Shown here one piece after another: positions 1-6,141 of a DNA stretch of 42,419 nt. The position numbers and the translations under genes are program-made. The notes beneath the pieces are model-generated. The model made no database searches, had not been told where the DNA came from, and saw only the letters and a program-made list of their open reading frames with translations. Positions within the stretch are counted from its first letter, which is position 1. The number at the start of each line of letters is the position of its first letter. Origin of the DNA: a virus; IMG/VR virus record IMGVR_UViG_3300027746_000038, positions 1-42,419 of that record; one strand, given 5' to 3'.

Positions 1-2
1 CG

Positions 3-830
3 CGCAACTTGGGCAAGAAGATTGAGGAGATATCTCCGGATTATATCCATATCGCCACAGAGGGTCCTCTTGGTCTGTGGGCTAGAGCATATCTTTCACT
101 GGGCAATATTCGCCACAATACCGCTTATCATACTAAATTTCCTGAAGGGCTGAAGAAACTGTTTGGCATACCTGAGTCGCTCACATGGCGATTTGTACGT
201 TGGTTCCACAAGCACAGTGGCAAAGTATTGACCACAACACCCAGCATGGTGACAGAGCTGAAGTCACATGGCTTTGGAGGCGAAGTCATACCCTGGACCC
301 GTGGGGTGGATCGTGATGTGTTTCACCCAGCACACCGTGCCAGCACTGTGGCGGGTCGTCCCATACTGTTGTGCGTCAGTAGGGTCAGCCGGGAAAAGAA
401 CTTGGAAGCTTTCTTTGAATTGATCTACCCTGGGGCTACCAAAATCATGGTGGGTGATGGACCCATGTTGGACACTTATCAAAAAGCCTACCCTGATGTG
501 ATATTCACCGGATTCAAAACAGGACCAAGCCTAGCCCAATACTATGCCAATGCTGATGTGTTTGTGTTTCCCAGCCAGTGGGAAACATTTGGTATTGTTA
601 TGATTGAAGCCATGGCCTGTGGTACACCAGTTGCGGCCTACCCTTGCCAAGGACCCCTGGATGTGATAGATGAGGGTGTAACTGGCTGTATGAATGACGA
701 CTTAAAGCAGGCAGTGCTGGACGCACAAATGTTGGATCGTGGCAGAGTTTGGGAAGGCAGTGGCCGTTGGACTTGGGAAGAAGCTTGGCACATATTCCGT
801 GACAATCTGGTATCTGTAAAATCTCTGTAA
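3..830 (+). CDS. GT4-family glycosyltransferase, 5' end outside window
   Basis: Likely a GT-B fold glycosyltransferase that moves a sugar from a nucleotide sugar to an acceptor that cannot be read here (phage DNA base or surface glycan). The visible part holds the donor-binding half: SREKNLE, a GDGP turn, and the family's ExxxxxxxE signature within ETFGIVMIEAMACG, followed by TPVAAY. The frame is open to the left edge and the first TTG at 9 is not a credible start, so the gene begins upstream; full GT4 proteins usually have 350-400 residues. It ends 57 bases before the next gene, which has its own late-type promoter. The family call is safe; the substrate is unknown. Confidence 0.85.
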   Translation, partial: RNLGKKIEEISPDYIHIATEGPLGLWARAYLSLGNIRHNTAYHTKFPEGLKKLFGIPESLTWRFVRWFHKHSGKVLTTTPSMVTELKSHGFGGEVIPWTRGVDRDVFHPAHRASTVAGRPILLCVSRVSREKNLEAFFELIYPGATKIMVGDGPMLDTYQKAYPDVIFTGFKTGPSLAQYYANADVFVFPSQWETFGIVMIEAMACGTPVAAYPCQGPLDVIDEGVTGCMNDDLKQAVLDAQMLDRGRVWEGSGRWTWEEAWHIFRDNLVSVKSL

Positions 831-841
831 TCGGTTATCGG

Positions 842-848
842 TTAAATA
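842..848 (+). promoter_or_regulatory. T4-type late promoter, TTAAATA form
   Basis: TTAAATA in the sequence CGGTTAAATAG, 39 bases before the ATG at 888. It resembles the T4 late -10 element TATAAATA, and the same TTAAATA form recurs at 3321 and 20054. No sigma70 -35 box is present. Confidence 0.45.
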
Positions 849-887
849 GTCATGTGCCACAAGCACACTAACCACAAGGAGCTCAAA

Positions 888-1205
888 ATGAAACTTGAAA
901 TGACAGTACATGGGTTAAATGTTTTTTTAGAATTGGATGATGATGCATACAACGGTTTAGAAGTTTTACAACACGTAAAAGATCTAATTGACGAATTGTC
1001 AGCATATGACAAAGTCATGTTGTCCATTGTGTCCACAGCAAGCGATGAAGATTTTGAATCAGCTGAAGAAGAAAATGACGAATATGAAGACGTATCAGAA
1101 CAAGTGCATATTGCCCGCGCCACATGGCCTTTTCCAGAAGGTGGGTTGGATGACCAGGGTGCAGAAATAACAGCATTTGAGGAGCCTGAGCAACGAACAG
1201 CTTAA
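888..1205 (+). CDS. acidic hypothetical protein, 105 aa
   Basis: Not recognised. The ATG at 888 is chosen over an in-frame ATG at 852 because AAGGAG (876-881) lies six bases before it. The N-terminal 40 residues look like a small alpha/beta domain (MKLEMTVHGLNVFLELDDD), followed by a helix and a highly acidic stretch (SAEEENDEYEDVSEQ) and a Pro-rich end. The acidic tail is typical of phage early or DNA-mimic-like small proteins, but no function can be assigned. The late-type promoter at 842 suggests late expression. Confidence 0.7.
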   Translation: MKLEMTVHGLNVFLELDDDAYNGLEVLQHVKDLIDELSAYDKVMLSIVSTASDEDFESAEEENDEYEDVSEQVHIARATWPFPEGGLDDQGAEITAFEEPEQRTA

Positions 1206-1294
1206 CAAGCCAGTATCTCGCCGTGCTGATGGCGTATAATAGGACAAGTAATCAGCTGGGAACGCAAGTTCCTATTTTTATGGCTATTCACTTC

Positions 1295-1323
1295 TTGCAT
1301 ACCCTTCGAAAAGCCTGTATAAT
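1295..1323 (+). promoter_or_regulatory. sigma70 promoter, TTGCAT-17-TATAAT
   Basis: TTGCAT 1295-1300 and TATAAT 1318-1323 with a 17-base spacer. The ATG at 1330 is only six bases past the -10 box, so the transcript should begin at or next to the start codon (leaderless). Confidence 0.75.
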
Positions 1324-1329
1324 TACTGT

Positions 1330-1620
1330 ATGCTTGATAACAACATATTTAAACCCACTATAGATTGGATACACAGTGACTACAAAAGTAATCGAACTCG
1401 TTTTTGTTTGGAGAGCCTTGCTTGGGCTATATCTATTGGCTGTTCTATCACTATGGCCACAACCGTGCCTAATCCTCCTCTTCTCATCCTGTACCCCATT
1501 TGGATTGCAGGTTGTGCTATATACGCTTGGTGCGCTTATAGTCGTCGTTCCTTTGGTATGCTGGCTAATTACTGCCTGCTTACCGCAATCGACACCATTG
1601 GACTCATAAGGATGCTATGA
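1330..1620 (+). CDS. small integral membrane protein, 96 aa
   Basis: Predicted inner-membrane protein with three hydrophobic segments at about residues 28-45, 49-66 and 72-92, separated by the short polar turns NPP and SRRSFGM. Layout and motif spacing resemble the 73-residue protein at 5513 (both end in a polar-residue-bearing helix followed by IGxI), so the two look like distant members of one family reminiscent of half-transporters such as SemiSWEET or PnuC fragments; that resemblance is only topological. No ribosome binding site precedes the ATG, which lies at the expected transcription start. Its stop overlaps the next start in ATGA. Confidence 0.75.
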   Translation: MLDNNIFKPTIDWIHSDYKSNRTRFCLESLAWAISIGCSITMATTVPNPPLLILYPIWIAGCAIYAWCAYSRRSFGMLANYCLLTAIDTIGLIRML

Positions 1621-1838
1621 CGCACATGACTGATACGGAACTGGACACGTTGATAAACCAATTGGATGCTGTGTTGTTAGAGTACCAACACTGCCAACCA
1701 CATGAAGTGGCGGGCGCACTGCTGAGCAGAATAACCCTGTTAATGACCATGGACCCAGCTGTGGGCAAGCACATGCTCAAGTTCGTTTGGGAAAAGCTGG
1801 ATGAAATCGAGCAAGCAGATCCCAACAGTATGATATAA
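1617..1838 (+). CDS. hypothetical helical protein, 73 aa
   Basis: Starts inside the stop of the membrane protein gene (ATGA overlap), so it is translationally coupled to it; AAGGATG lies just upstream. The protein is nearly all helix (TDTELDTLINQLDAVLLEYQ, then ALLSRITLL), soluble and slightly acidic. No motif is recognised. Confidence 0.65.
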   Translation: MTHMTDTELDTLINQLDAVLLEYQHCQPHEVAGALLSRITLLMTMDPAVGKHMLKFVWEKLDEIEQADPNSMI

Positions 1839-1846
1839 GGACCCCA

Positions 1847-2026
1847 ATGTTAACACGGAAACTCAGCAAATATTGGCTAAGCGCAGATCACCAAGAATTT
1901 GAATTACTCAGCACATACACAGAAGATCTTGTGGAGTGGGCACGTTATAGAGACATATTAAACGACCGTCAATACCACTGCCATCTTGAAGCATTTCTCC
2001 AGAGATTCTACCCCACCGTAGAGTAA
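1847..2026 (+). CDS. hypothetical protein, 59 aa
   Basis: Short gene with AAGGA (1837-1841) upstream of the ATG, beginning 8 bases after the previous stop. The product, starting MLTRKLSKYWLS and ending RFYPTVE, is helical and charged, with several aromatic residues. It is probably co-transcribed with the two genes upstream. No family recognised; the RBS and tight spacing are the main support. Confidence 0.55.
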   Translation: MLTRKLSKYWLSADHQEFELLSTYTEDLVEWARYRDILNDRQYHCHLEAFLQRFYPTVE

Positions 2027-2152
2027 CAACCCGCGAAGCGGCTGCGAAAAAATTTTGAGCACTGGTAGTTATAAGCCCAGTATCTCCATGCGCTAGTCAA
2101 TGCAGGGCCTCGACTAGCTTTGGGCGTGGACAATTAAACATAACCAAACACC
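2027..2152 (+). other. short intergenic stretch with small dyads
   Basis: No gene seen. Contains CCGCGAAGCGG (2032-2042), able to form a small hairpin, followed by an A/T run, and CGACTAG/CTAGTCAA-like sequences around 2092-2115. It may be the 3' end signal of the operon starting at 1330, but a clean U-tract terminator is not visible. Confidence 0.3.
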
Positions 2153-2181
2153 TTGACTAGTGCGTTGAAGTCCTGTATACT
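2153..2181 (+). promoter_or_regulatory. sigma70 promoter, TTGACT-17-TATACT
   Basis: TTGACT 2153-2158, TATACT 2176-2181, spacer 17. GACT/AGTC can pair across the spacer. The ATG at 2188 lies six bases past the -10 box, again leaving no leader. Confidence 0.75.
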
Positions 2182-2187
2182 ATGCAT

Positions 2188-2262
2188 ATGAACTCGACCC
2201 ATATTGCCATGTTTGTGTTACTGATGTTACTGATACTGGATATCACGGTGAGACTACAATGA
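2188..2262 (+). CDS. 24-residue hydrophobic peptide
   Basis: Peptide MNSTHIAMFVLLMLLILDITVRLQ-type (24 residues): a short polar head, one hydrophobic span (MFVLLMLLILDI) and a charged end. It sits exactly at the predicted transcription start and its stop overlaps the start of the lipoprotein gene (ATGA), which suggests coupling. Small size limits confidence; it could also be merely the leaderless entry point into the operon. Confidence 0.5.
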   Translation: MNSTHIAMFVLLMLLILDITVRLQ

Positions 2263-2501
2263 CCTGGGCTAGATTCATAATACTGATCATCATATTGGCT
2301 TTGGCTAAAATGCTGATGGGTTGTGCTGTATATACTGTGGCCAATGGAGTAACTTACATAGCAACTGATAAGAGCTTAACGGATCATGCGTCTAGCACAC
2401 TGGTTTCGGCCGATTGTGATGCAGTTCGCGTGATTGAAAAAGGCACTTATTATTGTGAAGTTCGTGACATAAGCACTACGTATAATAGGAATCGATTCTA
2501 A
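2259..2501 (+). CDS. putative small lipoprotein, 80 aa
   Basis: N-terminal hydrophobic segment (residues 3-20) ending in a lipobox LMGC with Cys22, so it is probably exported and lipid-anchored. The mature part (TYIATDKSLTDHASS, then C, YYCE) fits a small phage and proteobacterial lipoprotein type with two further cysteines that may form a disulfide. Such proteins can modify the envelope during infection; no specific role is provable. It overlaps the peptide before it and the peptide after it by 4 and 1 bases. Confidence 0.7.
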   Translation: MTWARFIILIIILALAKMLMGCAVYTVANGVTYIATDKSLTDHASSTLVSADCDAVRVIEKGTYYCEVRDISTTYNRNRF

Positions 2502-2572
2502 TGTATAACTCCGCCAATTGGATAGTCTTAGTGTTATTGATAGCGTTCATATGCATACATGTATGGTACTAG
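2501..2572 (+). CDS. 23-residue membrane peptide
   Basis: Begins on the last base of the lipoprotein stop codon; AGGA at 2488-2491 is the likely ribosome site. The 23 residues are mainly one hydrophobic helix (WIVLVLLIAFICI). Third of four consecutive small membrane genes. No family recognised. Confidence 0.5.
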   Translation: MYNSANWIVLVLLIAFICIHVWY

Positions 2573-2575
2573 ACT

Positions 2576-2689
2576 ATGAAGCAATGGTTACGGACTATAC
2601 TGGCAGATGATCTATACTATACACTGGCATTGATATACGTGTGTATGATGTCTTTTGGCGTGGGCATGTTAGTAGCACTGATCTTATAA
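2576..2689 (+). CDS. 37-residue membrane peptide
   Basis: Three bases after the previous stop. A polar N-terminus (MKQWLRTILADDLYY) is followed by one hydrophobic span to the end (TLALIYVCMMSFGVGMLVA). Its stop overlaps a TATAAT and the first copy of the 13-bp repeat at 2692. Probably the last gene of this mini-operon. Confidence 0.5.
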   Translation: MKQWLRTILADDLYYTLALIYVCMMSFGVGMLVALIL

Positions 2690-2691
2690 TA

Positions 2692-2704
2692 GACCCCGCT
2701 GTGA
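2692..2704 (+). repeat. GACCCCGCTGTGA repeat, copy 1
   Basis: 13-bp element directly after TATAAT (2685-2690). Two more copies follow at 2914 and 3007, each downstream of a TATA-like sequence. Confidence 0.6.
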
Positions 2705-2913
2705 TGTTCTACATAATATAGTCTAATTTGGGTCGGGGAACTAATAATGTGTCTGCCAACAACGCTAGACTCAATCGGTCTTCCCGTATGTAGTAGCGTA
2801 TGCCCAGGGGCAGTGCTGAGTATGAGTAAGCACAATAGCACATGTGATCCATGACATCTGGATCTGTGGTGTATGAGTCATAACAGTATAAGCGCATAGT
2901 GTATATAGCAAAA

Positions 2914-2926
2914 GGCCCCGCTGTGA
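2914..2926 (+). repeat. GGCCCCGCTGTGA repeat, copy 2
   Basis: One base differs from the copies at 2692 and 3007. Flanked by GTATATAGCAAAA upstream and GGTATGCG downstream. Confidence 0.6.
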
Positions 2927-3006
2927 GGTATGCGTATATTGACTATGAACGCTTCGCTTGGCCGGACGTATACGAGTAGGCATGTGTACGTACACTATAC
3001 ACAAAA

Positions 3007-3019
3007 GACCCCGCTGTGA
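3007..3019 (+). repeat. GACCCCGCTGTGA repeat, copy 3
   Basis: Identical to copy 1. Preceded by CACTATACACAAAA, which resembles the flank of copy 2, and followed by AGGTGCG. Confidence 0.6.
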
Positions 3020-3320
3020 AGGTGCGTGATTATGGGGGAATATGTGAGTAACCATTAAAACTATGCCTGTCAGCCTCTCAGTCAACCAATTTTTTCTACC
3101 CTAAGCCCACCATAGCCCGCCACGGTTCTGAACCGAAACCTATATTCTGTTGCACTTTGTCACACAATATCACACTTTTCAGCACTTTTCCAGACCAGTG
3201 ACCTCACTGTATAGCTCTACACGCAAGATGGGAGTAGTCTACTCACACTAGACTGACAGTAGCTCAACTGTATATACACTATATACTACTATCTAGCACG
3301 GTGAAAAATAGTGTTCACGG

Positions 3321-3327
3321 TTAAATA
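3321..3327 (+). promoter_or_regulatory. T4-type late promoter, TTAAATA form
   Basis: CGGTTAAATACTATG, 24 bases upstream of the ATG at 3352; same TTAAATA core as at 842. Confidence 0.45.
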
Positions 3328-3351
3328 CTATGTCAAGACCGGAGGTGTACA

Positions 3352-3612
3352 ATGGCAAGAGGTATAGCACAAATACGTTTTCCTACTCATCAAGCGTATA
3401 TAAGTCAAACAGATGATAAACTAATATGCTTCAAACACAATGACCGTTCATGTGACTTTGAAATATTCCCAATGGATAATAACATAGACGCAAGTGATTA
3501 TCTACTAGAACCATTAAAGGGCTATGAATATCACATAGCATGGACAGAGGAATCAGAGATGGAAAAAGAACTGTGGACTCCCATTGTGTGTAGGCGGTCC
3601 AGTTCAATCTAA
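3352..3612 (+). CDS. hypothetical protein, 86 aa
   Basis: Start supported by a very strong ribosome site GGAGGTG (3341-3347) and a late-type promoter at 3321. The product begins MARGIAQIRFPTHQAYISQ and looks like a small beta-rich protein; it has two cysteines and acidic patches. No family recognised. It stands alone between the repeat region and a rho-independent terminator 32 bases after its stop, so it is probably a single-gene late unit. Confidence 0.65.
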   Translation: MARGIAQIRFPTHQAYISQTDDKLICFKHNDRSCDFEIFPMDNNIDASDYLLEPLKGYEYHIAWTEESEMEKELWTPIVCRRSSSI

Positions 3613-3643
3613 AGCACAAAAAGGGGCCGGGCCCTGCCCAACC

Positions 3644-3676
3644 AAAACCCGCATTGTCAAGCGGGTTTTCTTTTTT
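3644..3676 (+). terminator. rho-independent terminator
   Basis: Nine-base-pair stem (AAAACCCGC 3644-3652 with GCGGGTTTT 3661-3669), loop ATTGTCAA, then CTTTTTT. Ends the unit containing the 86-residue gene. Confidence 0.85.
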
Positions 3677-3876
3677 GGTTGCATAAAAACAACACCAAAA
3701 GTCGTCACCGTTCAGGTTAGTTAGTGCCAACTAACTTAGATCCCATCGCCCGCAGTCGCCGTCCACCCCCACTATGTTCGAACGATGCTTATATTATACG
3801 TCAAATAAGCCATGACGTCAACCGGGTCTTTCCCTAGTGTTGTGAAAATACAACACCGCGAGTGCGGATCTTTTGG
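3677..3876 (+). other. 200-bp gap with four hairpins
   Basis: No gene seen. Perfect hairpin AGTTAGT-GCCA-ACTAACT (3719-3736), inverted ACGTCA/TGACGT (3798-3818), GTGTTGT-GAAAAT-ACAACAC (3837-3856) and CCGC-GAGT-GCGG (3856-3867) followed by ATCTTTT. GTCAACCGGGTCTTT (3817-3831) recurs at 7818. The last two hairpins may be terminators just ahead of the next promoter. Confidence 0.5.
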
Positions 3877-3905
3877 TTGACTCTCTCCCACTTCTGCGCT
3901 ATAAT
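3877..3905 (+). promoter_or_regulatory. sigma70 promoter, TTGACT-17-TATAAT
   Basis: TTGACT 3877-3882 and TATAAT 3900-3905, spacer 17. The ATG at 3911 is five bases past the -10 box, so the message should be leaderless. Confidence 0.8.
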
Positions 3906-3910
3906 ACACT

Positions 3911-4240
3911 ATGATGAAAACAAAACGCACTGCCCGCAAAGACTCCAACTACATCATCTACGAAGCCGTTTCGGAACGTGGAGAGAACTACATTGGCTTG
4001 ACCCGCAAGGGAAGCACTACAGTCACAAAGGCTGTGAAAGAACGCTGGAGAAAGCACATCAGCAGAGCCCGCAACGAAAACAGACTGTGGGCCTTGTACA
4101 TCTACTTGAAGTCGGGTGGCCTGGACATGACTTGGGAGCACCGTGTGATCACTGTGATTAGGGGTCGTGCTGAAGCTTATGCATACGAACGATCCTTAGT
4201 CAAAGAGCTTGGCCCTACACTAAACGATCAATATCAATAA
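3911..4240 (+). CDS. GIY-YIG-like nuclease domain protein, 109 aa
   Basis: Probable one-domain GIY-YIG fold nuclease. The N-terminal part reads NYIIYEAV at about residue 13 and ENYIGLTRKG at about residue 25, matching the two beta strands of the family (the first as YIIY in place of GIY), followed by a conserved basic helix (RWRKHISRARNEN) and a late Glu in AYAYERSLVKELGPTLN, the usual place of the metal-binding acid. At 109 residues it is only the catalytic domain, without the DNA-binding tail of homing endonucleases. The start may be 3911 or the adjacent in-frame 3914; both lie at the transcription start with no ribosome site. Confidence 0.65.
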   Translation: MMKTKRTARKDSNYIIYEAVSERGENYIGLTRKGSTTVTKAVKERWRKHISRARNENRLWALYIYLKSGGLDMTWEHRVITVIRGRAEAYAYERSLVKELGPTLNDQYQ

Positions 4241-4248
4241 CCCACAGG

Positions 4249-4277
4249 TTGACTGGGTCTTTGATTCCTGCTATAAT
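4249..4277 (+). promoter_or_regulatory. sigma70 promoter, TTGACT-17-TATAAT
   Basis: TTGACT 4249-4254, TATAAT 4272-4277, spacer 17 (GGGTCTTTGATTCCTGC). CAGG (4245-4248) can pair with CCTG (4267-4270). Drives the GP88-like gene through a leader with GGAGCGAA at 4300-4307. Confidence 0.85.
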
Positions 4278-4309
4278 TATGGCATACACTAACAAACAAG
4301 GAGCGAACC

Positions 4310-5011
4310 ATGTTTAAATTGCTTAGTACTGCAAACCCCAAAATCCAAAAGGGCACGAAGCTTGGCTACCTATCATTCATCTTACACCTTGCACCAAGCA
4401 CCCTTAGCGGGCACAATACTTGCCCAAAAGCCACTAAAGGATGCATCGCCGCTTGCCTCAACACCGCAGGGCGTGGTGGTATGTTCAAACGTGGCGAGAC
4501 TACCAATGTCATACAGAAAGCCCGCATCCGCAAGACTAATTATTTCTACGATGACCGTGCGGGCTTTATGTTCGATTTGATGCAAGACATTAAAAAGGGT
4601 ATTCGTTTAGCCAACAAGCTGGGATTGGAGCCAGTGTTCCGTTTGAATGGTACTAGCGACTTGAGCTGGGAGAAGTATGAGATGACTGAAGGCAAGAACG
4701 TGTTTGACGTGTTCGCTGGCATTCAGTTCTACGACTACACCAAAGTACTTGGACGCAAGGTCAAGCATATCGAAAACTATCACTTGACGTTCTCCAAAGC
4801 GGACGGCAACGACAGTGATGTGGCAGAAGCCCTGCTACAAGGTATGTCAGTGGTTGCTGTCTACGATAAGATCCCAGAGGGCGTACCGAGTGCAGACGAA
4901 ACAGACTTGCGCTTTTTGGACCCCAAAGGCATTATGCTTGGTTTGAAGGCCAAGGGTCGTGCAAAGAAGGACTACAGTGGCTTCGTTATACGGTTGACTG
5001 AGTCAGCTTAA
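4310..5011 (+). CDS. GP88-like cysteine-cluster protein, 233 aa
   Basis: Resembles the phage and plasmid family called gene product 88: an early LSTANPKIQKG, then HNTCPKATKGCIAACLNTAGRGG (about residues 35-57) with three close cysteines (CX6CX3C), a NVIQKARIRKT helix and a C-terminal KKDYSGFVIRL. The cysteine triplet could bind metal or an Fe-S cluster; the biochemical role of the family is not established. The ATG at 4310 follows GGAGCGAA by two bases. The end of the gene contains the -35 box of the next promoter, so the terminal residues RLT are encoded by it. Confidence 0.65.
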   Translation: MFKLLSTANPKIQKGTKLGYLSFILHLAPSTLSGHNTCPKATKGCIAACLNTAGRGGMFKRGETTNVIQKARIRKTNYFYDDRAGFMFDLMQDIKKGIRLANKLGLEPVFRLNGTSDLSWEKYEMTEGKNVFDVFAGIQFYDYTKVLGRKVKHIENYHLTFSKADGNDSDVAEALLQGMSVVAVYDKIPEGVPSADETDLRFLDPKGIMLGLKAKGRAKKDYSGFVIRLTESA

Positions 5012-5022
5012 GACGTTATAAT
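4994..5022 (+). promoter_or_regulatory. sigma70 promoter inside end of upstream gene
   Basis: TTGACT 4994-4999 lies in codons for Leu-Thr of the upstream gene; TATAAT 5017-5022, spacer 17. TGACTGAGTCA (4995-5005) is a perfect odd palindrome over the -35 box. Confidence 0.85.
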
Positions 5023-5052
5023 ACTAACATAGACACACAAAGGAGCGAACTT

Positions 5053-5250
5053 ATGTATGATATAGTTAAAAACCCAATTCCCCGTAGCGGATTGTTTGCT
5101 ACGCCCACCCTGGATCAGATTGCCAACCAAATTGATGGCTTCCCAGCAGAGACCAAAGCCCAGTTGTATTTGGTAATGCAACTGACACTGAACGCTTGCC
5201 ACAAGATTGTGGAAGACGAAATTTTGAACAAAGAGGTATTTGCACAATGA
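5053..5250 (+). CDS. hypothetical protein, 65 aa
   Basis: GGAGCGAA at 5042-5049 sets the start. Soluble, with a Pro-rich head (NPIPRSGLFATPTLDQI) and two helices. First of three genes coupled by overlaps (next ATGA at 5247). Not recognised. Confidence 0.7.
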   Translation: MYDIVKNPIPRSGLFATPTLDQIANQIDGFPAETKAQLYLVMQLTLNACHKIVEDEILNKEVFAQ

Positions 5251-5513
5251 CCTACACTGTAATCGTATACAAGGCAGACAAGCGCAAAAAGACAGGTGAG
5301 CGCGAAGTACTGTACAAGGACTATGAAACTGACAATCTGTCTATGCTGGAGCATACTGTCAAGCATACCTGGCGGACGGGTGCGGGGTTCCGTTATGAAA
5401 TTCACGAGACTATGGTCAAGCGGACCAACATGATGGGTGGCGGTGAGTACTGGGAACGGTTTGATACGCCCAACTATTGCTCACCCAGTTGTGAATCTTA
5501 TTGGAGCATGTGA
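5247..5513 (+). CDS. hypothetical protein, 88 aa
   Basis: The ATG overlaps the stop of the preceding gene (ATGA), preferred over an upstream in-frame ATG within that gene. An N-terminal beta strand (MTYTVIVYKA) and basic turn, then aromatic-rich strands and a cysteine pair near the end (YCSPSCESYW). Could be a small ferredoxin-like or ubiquitin-like fold; no family recognised. Confidence 0.65.
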   Translation: MTYTVIVYKADKRKKTGEREVLYKDYETDNLSMLEHTVKHTWRTGAGFRYEIHETMVKRTNMMGGGEYWERFDTPNYCSPSCESYWSM

Positions 5514-5734
5514 TGCTGACTACAGTGTTTAAATGGGTAGGGACGATCCTTACAGTGGGTGGCGCATTAATGACAGCTATCGATGTGGACCCACTCAACA
5601 TCTACCTGTTCAATGCGGGTGCGCTAGCTTGGCTGGTTGCGGCTGTGCGCATGAAAGAGCTTTCATTAATTGTGGTTAATGGGGCCTTGTTGACAATCTA
5701 CATGATTGGCTTTATACTACGTATACCAACTTAA
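5513..5734 (+). CDS. small membrane protein, 73 aa, two to three helices
   Basis: The ATG at 5513 shares its first base with the upstream stop; GGAG at 5503 is the ribosome site. Hydrophobic segments at about 5-20, 26-43 and 50-70. The pattern (WVGTILTVGGALMTA, NIYLFNAGALAWLVAA, NGALLTIYMIG) parallels the 96-residue protein at 1330. Small membrane families of this kind occur in T4-like phages, function unknown. Confidence 0.7.
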   Translation: MLTTVFKWVGTILTVGGALMTAIDVDPLNIYLFNAGALAWLVAAVRMKELSLIVVNGALLTIYMIGFILRIPT

Positions 5735-5747
5735 AAAAGGAGCGAAG

Positions 5748-6074
5748 ATGTTAACGATACAAGACGTGAACAAGGCTATCATGCTACAAGAGTGGACCAA
5801 CGTAGAGTTGAGTAGCATGATTGATGCAGTCAAGTGGAACAAGGAACAATTGGCCCGACAGATCAAACGTTCGATCAGCCGTGGCGATAACGTGGAGTTC
5901 ACATCCAGCAAGACAGGCAGGCTCACACGTGGGTTTGTAACCAAAGTGGCCATCAAGTATGTCACAGTGGACACGGGCATGGGTATGTGGCGGGTGCCAG
6001 CGAATATGCTGACAAAGGTTGAAGCTGATCCCCTGGACGACTTCAACTATGTGGGATCCAAGCATCACTATTAA
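5748..6074 (+). CDS. hypothetical protein, 108 aa
   Basis: Start set by GGAGCGAA (5739-5746), one base before the ATG; no promoter box of its own is seen, so it is read with the genes before it. The N-terminal half is helical (LTIQDVNKAIMLQEWTNVELSS). The C-terminal half reads like an SH3/KOW-type beta barrel (GDNVEFTSSKTGRLTRGFV, then KYVTVDTGMGMWRVP), a shape common in small nucleic-acid or ribosome-associated proteins. That is a fold impression only. Confidence 0.65.
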   Translation: MLTIQDVNKAIMLQEWTNVELSSMIDAVKWNKEQLARQIKRSISRGDNVEFTSSKTGRLTRGFVTKVAIKYVTVDTGMGMWRVPANMLTKVEADPLDDFNYVGSKHHY

Positions 6075-6106
6075 CCCAGCAAGTTGAAAGGGTATTATAG
6101 CACCAG

Positions 6107-6135
6107 TTGACGAAAGAGTTGATTGGCGTTATAAT
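6107..6135 (+). promoter_or_regulatory. sigma70 promoter of the large noncoding RNA
   Basis: TTGACG 6107-6112, TATAAT 6130-6135, spacer 17. No ribosome site or reading frame follows; the expected start of transcription is about 6142. Confidence 0.8.
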
Positions 6136-6141
6136 AGAAAC

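Larger units (their letters stand above)
2690..3351 (+). other. 660-bp gene-poor region with repeats
   Basis: No convincing gene on either strand. It holds three copies of GRCCCCGCTGTGA, several TATA-rich stretches (TATACACTATATACTAC near 3270), a perfect dyad CGGTTC-T-GAACCG (3123-3135) and tandem TCACAC/CACTTTTC-like words (3150-3190). A minus-strand reading frame of 104 codons across it is low complexity and simply translates the repeat twice. Candidate roles are small transcripts, an origin or a regulatory region. Confidence 0.45.

Noticed and set aside
2747-2845. Short plus-strand frame starting MCLPTT
   Set aside because: Weak ribosome site and no hydrophobic or conserved pattern; judged chance.
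2692-3019. CRISPR-like array from the three GRCCCCGCTGTGA copies
   Set aside because: Only three short copies with unequal spacing (about 220 and 90 bases) and no cas genes.
2771-3085. Minus-strand reading frame of 104 codons across the repeat region
   Set aside because: Low-complexity protein that contains the translated repeat twice (SQRGLL); no ribosome site and no family resemblance.
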